Source: Pinguiococcus pyrenoidosus (lineage: Eukaryota; Sar; Pinguiophyceae; Pinguiochrysidales; Pinguiochrysidaceae). Taken from it: DNA of 52,368 nt. Positions within the stretch are counted from its first letter, which is position 1. Each line of letters starts with the position of its first letter. The stretch lies in NCBI GenBank assembly GCA_019677205.1, contig JAAMXY010000793.1, positions 3,725 through 56,092 on the forward strand, read 5' to 3'. The notes below the pieces were generated by a model. The model ran no database searches and was not told the origin of the DNA. It worked only from the letters and a program-made list of their open reading frames with translations. This document shows positions 44,448-52,368 of the stretch, one piece after another. The translations under genes were made by a program, and so were the position numbers.

Positions 44448-45982
44448 ATGCTGGTGTGTCACAGGAGACTTCGGGGCCTTCTCCGGCGCTCGGCCTCTGT
44501 CGTGAGGCACTACACGTCTCATAGCCAGCTGCCCGAAGAGCATCGCATGGTCTATGAAATGTGTCGCCAGTTTGCTGACGATGAGCTGGTACCAATCGCC
44601 GGAAAGCTGGTGCGTTGTCGGGGCAAGAATATCAGCAGAGACTTGAATGCGTTCAGCGGTATCGGATAGGAGAAGATTCGCGTGACGCCTCGGTGATCCC
44701 TTTGCTCTGCGGCTGAAGAAGAAAGCGTTCTCCCCCACGTCCAGGACAAAGAGCATCTCTACCCAGCGGACGTGATCAGCAAGCTCGGTGAACTGGGTAT
44801 GATGGGCGTGTCGGTGGACACGGATCACGGAGGCGCTGGGATGGACTACCTGGCCTATGCAATTGCCATCGAAGAGATCTCTCGCGGCTGCGCTTCCACC
44901 GGCATCATCATGTCCGTGAACAACAGCCTCTACTGCGGCCCCGTGGACAAGTTTGCGACTCCCGAGCAGAAGGAGGCCTTTCTCACGCCCTACGCAGCAG
45001 GAGAGAAGCTCGGCTGCTTCGGCCTCAGCGAGCCGGGGAATGGCAGCGACGCCGGAGCCGCCAGTACCACCGCCACCGAGAACGACGATGGATCCTGGAC
45101 GCTGAACGGGCGCAAGGCGTGGATCACCAACGCTCATGAAGCCGACGCAGCTGTCGTGTTCGCCACGACGGACAAGAGCCTCAAGCACAAGGGCATCTCC
45201 GCCTTCATTGTGCCGCGTGACACCCCCGGCTTCAGCCTTGGGAACAAGGAAGACAAGCTCGGCATCCGGGCATCGTCCACGGCGGATCTGGTTTTTGAGA
45301 ACTGCACCGTCCCCGCCGACAGCATCCTGGGAGACAAGGGCATGGGCTTCAAGATTGCGATGATGACGCTCGACGCCGGGCGGATCGGCGTGGCTAGCCA
45401 GGCGCTTGGCATCGCCCAGGCGGCGCTTGAGTGTGCGACGAAGTATGCGCAAGGTCGGGAGGCCTTTGGGAAACCCATCTCAAGCCTGTACGCCATCCAG
45501 CTCAAGCTCAGCGAGATGGCGTGCAAGGTCGACGCAGCGCGCCTGCTCACGTGGCGCGCCGCCATGATCAAGGATGAGAACAAGAACTACACCAAGGTAG
45601 CGACGGCGACGAACCCGCCAGAGAGAAACGGTCCTGCCTTAGCTCCAACTTGGACCAGAAACCTGAAACTCTACTCGTCTTCAAAGGAAGCTGCCATGGC
45701 GAAGCTTGCTGCATCTGAAGCTGCGACATTCAATGCGCATCAATGCATCCAGGTACGGCACCAAGCCTGGGGCGCGCGCTGCCGAAACCGCTGCTCATCG
45801 ACCCCTCTTTGCTCTGCTTCTGCCTCGATTCACTCAAGGTTCTCGGAGGGATGGGATACGTTTCAGACATGCCTGCCGAGAGATACTACCGCGACGCAAG
45901 GATCACCGAGATCTACGAAGGGACGAGCGAAGTCCAGCATCTGGTGATCGCGAGCCGCCTGATCAAAGAAATGGAAGCATAG
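44448..45982 (+). CDS. ACADS: Short-chain (butyryl-type) acyl-CoA dehydrogenase, mitochondrial (4 exons)
   Basis: Exons are 44448-44609, 44745-45596, 45687-45752 and 45839-45982, with introns of 135, 90 and 86 nt, giving 407 aa (human SCAD is 412). The N-terminus ([20 protein letters not shown]) is a mitochondrial presequence. Motifs: [52 protein letters not shown] (flavin/substrate contact), ARYGxxAFGKPI-type [31 protein letters not shown] and [17 protein letters not shown]. The Glu of IYEGTSE is the catalytic base of the short-chain type. It carries out the first step of beta-oxidation with FAD, passing electrons to ETF. The 22-codon third exon is supported by the unbroken family sequence across both junctions. 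Confidence 0.95.
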
Positions 45983-46145
45983 ACTCGGCCCCGAGCGCGT
46001 GCGAAAACGGAGCACCTTGAAGTCCTCCAACGTTGCGCCGACTGGACAGCACCGCAGTCTCGAGCTCCACGCCTGTCAAACGTATGCCTTTACGCAACGA
46101 TCCTTCAGGCGGGCCTGTTCTTCAGCGGATATGCAGGGCACCGAG

Positions 46146-47638
46146 TCACAATGCCACTCGCTGCGTGATCTCATCGTAGAAGTAGGTCTCGGGGCTCCGA
46201 AGAGCTTGGCACAGATTCGCGCGCACCAAGTGCTTGCCGTGGGAAAGCTGAAAAGGAACCAGCGACCCATCGTGGAAGCGAACGTCCGCGATGTCCTGCT
46301 CCTCCTTCGGATACACGTTGTCGTCGAAGAATATGGTCCGCAGTGACCTCATGCCTCCGGGCACCTCCTGCCCTTCTCGATCAATTGTGATAAGCTTGCC
46401 CGAGTCGGCGCTCTCTAGACAGGCCCTCCAGTGCGGCCAGTAATCGCGAATTGCTGCACGTGAGAGCAGCAGCGACGTCGTTAGACTTGGCGAACGCTGC
46501 AAACCCTGCCCCAAGTCCTCACCTAGCGTTCCAATCTTCCGGTTCTCGGGCGTTTTTCCGACCGAGTACATGGCCCGCTGCCATTCGTGGAAGGCTGATA
46601 TCGTTTGGATCTGTGCATTGCGACGAGGTCAGCGATGGAGCCCCCGGTTCTCACGCGCAGAAGGATTCTCCTGGTCCGAACCTTGACTCCGGGAGTCTTC
46701 TCGTCGGCGCTGTATTTGCCCACGCAGAACTCGCTCCTGGTGTGGGAGCGGAAGAAGCTGCCCCCGCACGTCGAGAAGTGCACCCGATAGTCGATGCCAT
46801 TGGTGATCGGCGACGTGCCGTCCAGCCGAAGGCCCGGCCGTGACAGCGGATGTCTCCCCTCGCAGAACGCGTTGAACTCCCGAGCAACCTTGTCGAGATC
46901 ATGCCCGAACGTTCGGAACTGCAGCCGGAATTCCACTCCCTCCGTGACGAGCTTCTCAAGCAGCACGTAGAAGGCCGGGATGATGAAGAACATGCCCATG
47001 TCGAGACCGGCCTGCGCGAGGTACGGACTGCCCTTCATCTCGCCCGGCAGCTGCAGATGCCGAAGCAGCTTCGAGAACTCCGGGTACATGGCTTCTCCCG
47101 GCGAACCCGGGTACACGAAGGAGGACTTGTAGAGGTCCCGAGAGCGCTTCGGCCCGCGATTGTCGTTGCCCGGGATGTCCGGAAAGCACAAGTCCATGAA
47201 GTCGGTGTAGCTCATCACCCGATCCGGCGCCTTGCCAGCCACCATCTCCTCGGTGAGGGTCGCCTTGGACGGCGCCAGGAAGAACCAGTTCCCGCCCTCG
47301 ACGTAGCCCATGGCATTATCTGCGAGCGCCACAGACAAGATCTCCTCCACGCTCTTCTTGGCCGCCTTGTCCACGGCGACGATGGTCTTGTTGATGTCAA
47401 AAGCGAGCACCAACAGCGGTTTCTGCGGCTGCGAGAGCTCCTCCGTCGCTCTCGCGGTCCTCTCCAGCAGCGGACTCAGAGCGACTGCCGGAAGCGGCGC
47501 CGCTCGTATCAAGTTGGGCGCGCTGCTGTATGCTCTGGAGAGCACGCGGCGGCGCTGGCCGGCGCATCGCCACGACACACATCGCGGAATGGCTGTCAGC
47601 ATAATGGAGTATGCAAGGGCAGACAAGCCCAGTCTCAT
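46146..47638 (-). CDS. HAD-like protein with DINKT motif, organelle- or ER-targeted (3 exons)
   Basis: Exons are 47638-46655, 46610-46523 and 46453-46146, with introns of about 44 and 69 nt, giving 459 aa. The N-terminus (MRLGLSALAYSIMLTAIPRC) is hydrophobic with basic residues, a signal or targeting peptide. Near residue 79, LLVLAFDINKTIVAVD sits where HAD hydrolases carry D-x-D-x-T, but the second Asp is Asn. Downstream are FSKLLRHLQLPG, FRLQFRTFGHDL and a C-terminal SLRTIFFDDNVYP. I believe similar proteins with FDINKT occur as uncharacterised families in algae and oomycetes; the function is unknown. The first intron is unusually short but has donor GTGAGA and keeps frame. ATG 47638 was chosen because the upstream frame has no ATG. 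Confidence 0.7.
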
Positions 47639-48074
47639 GGCAGCGGAAAGCTGCCCATCCAAATCGGCAAGATCCCGAAGCACCGGCAAAACGCGGTGTC
47701 CAGGAAAACGGCGGCGGTCTTTCAGGCTTCCGGCCGGGGGGAAATGGCGGGAACCGGCTGAGTGTGGCCCGGCAGATTTTGAAAGAAAACGGTTCACGTC
47801 AGCGGCTCCCCACTGTGGCCAAAGCACAGGAGAATATGAATGACTCTGGCTTGCCAGCCAGAAACTTCACACAGCTTTCTCACTACAAAATCATAAACTA
47901 TATTCATTATATACATTTTCAGGAAACGGTTTCTTTGCCCTGCCGCCCTGTGACGGTCGGACAAGCTGGAAACCATCAATATCGATAACGCGCAACAGGC
48001 GCCGAAGTCTCGCCACGGCCCCAGAGCGCCACAACGCACACTTCATCTTTAGCACAGCTGGAGCTTGTCCCAAA
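47639..48074. promoter_or_regulatory. Divergent region, HAD-like / putative plastid protein
   Basis: 436 bp with an AT-rich patch at about 47885-47925 and no CCAAT/ATTGG pentamer, unlike most other divergent regions here. No ORF supported. Confidence 0.35.
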
Positions 48075-49364
48075 ATGCTTCGGATCCTTCGCTTCTCGAG
48101 CTTGGCGGCGGCCGTGCTCGCGTTTTCGCCCCAACCCGGCAGGCTGGGCCGGCGGACCAACCTGCCTCGCTTGTCGTCAAGTGATCCAAATCAAATGCCG
48201 ACCGACGCGCGGTTTCGTGGTGTACGTCTCTCTGCGCCTCCGTTTTTTGTGTGTGTTTTATGCCCCCAGACCAGAATCTGAAAGTGGCTTCTGCGCTTCG
48301 GCTACAGGCAATACAGCCCGAGTTCTCCGCGGCGCAGCTGGAGAAACAGGCGGATGTGGTGTCCGTCGATCAAGCTGTGGCCGCGTCGGAGACGACGTTC
48401 CGAAGCCTGCGAGAGATGCTGGACTTCGTGCTGCGCATGGGTGGCGACGGCGTCGTACCGCCGCATGTTCTCCAGCGCTACTCGGAGAGTCTTCTCCACG
48501 GCCGTGCGTACGAGTATGTGGTGCGGGAGCGGCGAGCAAGCCTTTCCAAAGCGGCGCAGACGGGGGACGACCAAGAGTCGGAGATGGCCATTCGGCAGCT
48601 GGAGCAGCTTGACCGCGTGGAGGCTTTCCTGAGCGGATACCTGGCGGCGGAGCGGCGGAGGCGTTCCAAGGCAACCTTTGAGGCGGTCCTCCAGGCGTCG
48701 ATGCAAGGTCCCATGGCGTTTGACGAGAAGCTGAGCTCGCTTCGGAAGGAAGGCGCCTTGGATACTTTTCTAGATGACTACTTGGATGAAGTAGCAGGTG
48801 CGCTCGCACTGCGTTCTGCATCCACGAAGCGGACAAGTAACGGTGCTCCCATTTTCAGGAAAGGTTTCGGGCATCCGCGCCCTGGAGAAGGACAACAGCG
48901 GGGGCTCTCCCCTGGCTGCGTCGCCCCTCCTGAAAGTGGTCAAGATTGTGAAGGATCGCGTCCAAGTCGAGAAGGATGCCGGCGGCTCGCCGCTCATCAA
49001 GATCTTCGCGCAGTGCTTGGCAATAAGAGACGCCGTGATCCGGAGGGAGCTCCTCCAAGACAGCGTGGGGTCCCTCGACGTCGCGGTAGAGCTGATAGAC
49101 TTAGTTGAAGCGAGCATTGACTATCTCCGTGGCTCCGAAGCCAAGAGGAGAGGCTCCGAAGAGAACTACGATGAAGTAGATCAAGAAACGATTGACATTG
49201 CGAACGAGGCCCTGAGAGAAGTGCTCGGACAGGAGGAAGCGCAGGGACCCCGACGCAGTGTGGAAGAGAGAATCGAATCCCTGCAGGGTATCATCGCCGA
49301 CATCGAGGCCGTGGTCAAGCAGCAAGCGCCGGAGGCTGACTTGGAAAAGCTTCGCGGGTTATAG
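48075..49364 (+). CDS. Unknown protein with bipartite plastid-type leader (3 exons)
   Basis: Exons are 48075-48219, 48270-48797 and 48859-49364, with introns of 50 and 61 nt and matching phases, giving 392 aa. The N-terminus MLRILRFSSLAAAVLA is a short signal peptide followed by FSPQPGRLGRRTNLPRLSSS. Phe directly after the predicted cleavage, then a basic Ser/Arg/Pro stretch, is the layout of leaders that carry nuclear-encoded proteins into complex red-derived plastids. The mature part is helical and charged (FAVL-free helices such as LREMLDFVLRMGG, YSESLLHGRAYEYVVRERR, FDEKLSSLRKEGALDTFL, PLIKIFAQCLAIRDAVI). I see no TM span after the leader and no known domain. The function is unknown; plastid location is inference. 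Confidence 0.72.
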
Positions 49365-49891
49365 AGGACGGGGAGGGCGGCCGTGGCAGCAAAAGGCAAT
49401 CGTAGACGTCAACAGGTGGATCTGTACAAAAACCATACCAAGTTGCTTTCTAAGACCTGCAGGTATCGAAATCAAAGCACCACGGACATGCGCACGTGCG
49501 GATGCAGCCTCTTCACTACCCTTCACAAGACTGCGTCCATACTCACAAGCTGGGAAGCACCTCGCCCTCGCGAAAGCTTCCGGAATCGGAAAAAGACGGA
49601 TGTCTGGACCAACAACATGATCAACTGGATCACGCGCATCTGAAGGCTAGATACTAACTAATACTGGAAACTTAGAAGTCTCACCTCGGCCGACAGCCTC
49701 CACGCCGAATCTTGCACTTTGCAGATTGTGTGCGTTTCATCCCATCGAGACTCTGCGTCCCTCCGCGCCAGCGGATAACGCTTCTTCCTCCTTCCCCCTC
49801 TCCATCCCTCCGTGCCTCCCTCCCTCCACCGACCTGGAATCTCCCTTTCAGACTGGGCAGAAGCTAGTGCCTGTCGCACGCTGTCATCCGG
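49365..49891. other. Convergent 3'-3' spacer
   Basis: At 527 bp this is the longest convergent spacer. It contains a C/T-rich run (49784-49831, CCTCCCTCC type). No supported gene. Confidence 0.4.
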
Positions 49892-51749
49892 TCAATCCTC
49901 GTTCAGGAAATGGAACAGGAAACTGGAATCCACGTTGCTGAGGCTGCCGCCCTGGTAGTCCCAGGCGTCGACGTGGGTACTGAGCACATCCAAGTCGGCT
50001 TCATCCAAAGTGTTGCTCCGTGGCTTTCGACTTGCGTCGCCATGCTCGTCCCCGAGGCCGGTGCTAGGCAGGCCGAGCAAGCCATCCTTTGCCTGTGCCA
50101 CGACACCAGATGATTCAGCGTCGGAGGCTCTCGGATCAAGCACCGCCAGGAATGCGTACCTCATACTGGGAGATTTGCGCATCTCGTCTGGTGAGCATCT
50201 GCCTATGCATGGACATGTGAGACTCCATTTCAGCTGTCAAGGAGTCCGACTGCAGCTGCTTCGCGTCTCCCAGGGGCATGCTCGCGGTGATCTCACTGAG
50301 AGGTACGGGAGTGATCCCTGCAAATACTTGACTTCCCGAATTCTCCAATGCAGAATGCATCCCTGATCCCCCGTTGCCGCCGCCACCGGCGCGTGGCCCG
50401 TCCATAAGACCCTCCGCCTTCACAAGGAGCTCTACATCCAAGGACTGGTTGCTTGGATTTCTGGACATGCCCGTCGCTTGGGGAAGAGCCCTGTTCATCA
50501 CTTCGTGGGCTTTTGAAAGATTCTCGTCGGGAATGCTGTCCTGAATTTCGCACTTGCGGAGAATCATCGGGTCCACACTAACGCCTGCCGCCAGCTGCGG
50601 AAACGCGGGAGAAGGATGCGGGTCAGAAGCAGGCGATGCCATGCCGTTAGCGTCCCAAGCTCGCGCAGCTGCTCACCATTTTCGAAGCCATCTCCTTCTG
50701 AAGCTTGAGTTCTCTTCTCAACGCTGCTTCGATTTCGGAGACAAACTCCATGTGACTGGTCATGGAATCACGGAGGATCGCGGCCTGTGGACATTGAATC
50801 AGCAGGTGTCCCAGCATCCATCTTGCATCGAAAAACACAGCAACACCCAAGAAGCAAGATCGACCGCGTCCGTGGGTTCTGAGTCGCTTCTCACCTGCTT
50901 TCTTCTCCTTATGGCTTCTTCCTTCTTGGCCTGGTCCCTGTTCCTCTTGGCCGCCTCCGCGGCCTTCTTCTCCTTCTCCAGGTCAGCCCTGACGGAGCCG
51001 TCTTCAGCGACGTCATTCGCTTGAGCCTTGTCTGAGAAACGCAGAAGCAAAGGTGAGCTGATCGCCCTTCGCAAGATCCCAGTCCAGTGCAATCACCTTC
51101 ACCGCGCTCGCGGGCCGCCTGGCGGAAGTATCGAAACTTGGCAAGCAGCGCGTGGATCATGTCCTCGGGCATCTCCGCGTTGGTGGCATTTGTGAACTCT
51201 TGAATCTTGCCCAGGGTGGAGCATTTCAAACCCACGTCAAAGATTGCTGTGACAAAATCCTGATGCAACGCCTCGGGCCACACAAATCGTTTCCTCGGCC
51301 GGCCGTCGGAGCTTTCGCCTGTGCAAGAGCAAGAGCATCCGGAAGGTCAGGGGCCGCGCCTCCCGAAAAGAACAACCGAGCCCCCCAACCACCCCAAAAG
51401 AGAGGGAAAATTGAAACGGAAGCTCGCTGCCCTGCTTCCCCGAGCTGAGCTCGGGAGCTCCCGGCGTCGCGACGTACTTTTCCTCTTCTTCCGTCCGTCG
51501 CTGCCAGACATGAGTGCCGTGGCCGCGCCGATGGGATGGTGCGGGGGAGTGCTGGAGTTGCTGAGATTCTTGTAGACGCCCTGTGCCAGTCCCGTGCGTG
51601 GACAATGAGCCTGCTTCGCCTGCCATCGTGCTTTCCAGTGGGGCGGCGCGACCAACCTGGAGCGTCGAGATGAGTGCCGCGGGGGGCGGGAAGTTGTTGT
51701 AGTAGCCGTTCGGGCCGAACTGGGGCACGCCGGCAGGATTCGGCTGCAT
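49892..51749 (-). CDS. GARP/SHAQKYF-type Myb-like transcription factor (7 exons)
   Basis: Exons are 51749-51657, 51580-51478, 51318-51103, 51031-50895, 50784-50677, 50594-50160 and 50092-49892, with introns of 76, 159, 71, 110, 82 and 67 nt and matching phases, giving 430 aa. After a short Pro/Asn-rich start (MQPNPAGVPQFGPNG) and a basic KKRK stretch comes a single Myb-like GARP domain at about residues 70-130. It reads RKRFVWPEALHQDFVTAIFD, then LGKIQEFTN and HALLAKFRYFRQ at the place of the plant SHLQKYR signature. A Lys/Glu coiled coil follows (LEKEKKAAEAAKRNRDQAKK), a second helix, and a Ser/Gly/Gln-rich C-terminus with acidic end. These factors bind DNA through the single helix-turn-helix. 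The target genes are unknown. Confidence 0.85.
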
Positions 51750-52368
51750 AGTCCCGAGGCGCCCAGAAGGCAGCACGAGGCTACACCGCAGGCCGCTGGG
51801 TCTCTCTTCCAGACCGCCGCCGCCGCGATGCTGCTGCGGCGCCGCCCCGCCGCTATCCTTTGGGAGCCCTTCGGCGCGCTCGACCTGCGCGGCCAGAGTG
51901 CGCACGCCAGCTGCGCCACTCGGGACTCGGAAGAAGCCCACGGAGGCCTCGCACGCCTCCGCCACTGGGACGGGAACGCGGTGGAAAGCGCGGGAAAGTA
52001 CTCCGGGTGCGCGTCCGGATCCGCTGCGCGCGCGAGGTAGCGAGGGTTGGCCTTGCGTCGTAAACTTTCAACAAGAGATTCACAGTGGAAGGGGCATCTC
52101 TGGACGCGGAGGATTGCGATGCAATGCAAAATGGAATTAACGTTCGGCGAGAATCTCGAGCCGCTGCGGGGGTGCAACTGGGCGGCCGGATAATGGAAGG
52201 TTGTTCGGGACGCGGTGCCGAGTTGCACCCTGCCCTCGGGGCGGTGCAAAAATCCTACCGACCAAGGGGTTCCAAAGACGAATAAGGTTTCCGTTAGGCC
52301 GCTGGCCATCCTTCCCCAATCAAAATCGAAAAATGCAGAGAAGAGCCAATCACATACCGAGTTTAAGA
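51750..52368. promoter_or_regulatory. Region upstream of the GARP gene to window end
   Basis: 619 bp with CCAATC at 52316-52321 and 52346-52351. The sequence up to 51965 is open in the GARP frame but lacks an ATG. If the alternation of strands continues, a plus-strand gene should begin shortly beyond the window. Confidence 0.4.

Noticed and set aside
44247-45452. 401-codon minus-strand ORF opposite the acyl-CoA dehydrogenase
   Set aside because: The plus strand encodes an unmistakable ACADS across the same bases and extends over its introns; the minus product has no family features.

Overview
This is nuclear DNA of a microbial eukaryote. Most genes are interrupted by short GT-AG introns (most 50-160 nt, extremes about 44 and 255). 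Coding sequence is GC-rich with high GC at third codon positions, and spacers are short. Several genes point to a flagellated, probably plastid-bearing protist of a red-plastid lineage such as a stramenopile, haptophyte or cryptophyte. CFAP70 implies a motile cilium. One protein has a signal-peptide-like leader with Phe just after the likely cleavage point, as in complex plastids. There is also a GARP-type Myb factor, a DGAT2 and a triose-phosphate-type transporter. The species cannot be fixed from sequence alone. All gene models were built by reading splice sites and reading frames by eye; no alignment was run.

Layout, left to right: WW-domain protein (+, cut by the window edge); alpha/beta hydrolase (-); zinc-finger protein (+); DGAT2 (-); Sfi1/CCDC191-like Trp-repeat coiled coil (+); TPT/SLC35 transporter (-); multi-TM protein with an interrupted PH-like domain (+); RalGAP-beta-like protein of 14 exons (-); a 975-bp non-autonomous DNA transposon; DDX3/Ded1 helicase (+, with an assembly gap); EF-hand plus SAM protein (-); CDK (+); mitoribosomal mS38 (-); a 66-codon ORF (+); CFAP70 (-); Tudor-like plus TPR protein (+); PDZ plus coiled-coil protein (-); N-myristoyltransferase (+); PrmA-type methyltransferase (-); short-chain acyl-CoA dehydrogenase (+); HAD-like protein (-); putative plastid-targeted protein (+); GARP factor (-).

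The most striking feature is the architecture. All 23 genes alternate strand without exception (+,-,+,-...). Every 5' end therefore faces another 5' end across a 0.4-1.8 kb divergent region, and every 3' end faces another 3' end across 85-530 bp. Most divergent regions carry CCAAT/ATTGG pentamers. The one clear transposable element sits inside a divergent promoter region and has a perfect 9-bp target-site duplication. Simple repeats and minisatellites lie mainly in introns and 3' spacers. The genes do not form one pathway. They mix housekeeping functions (splicing and translation, lipid metabolism, mitochondria), ciliary and centrosomal parts, and signalling.
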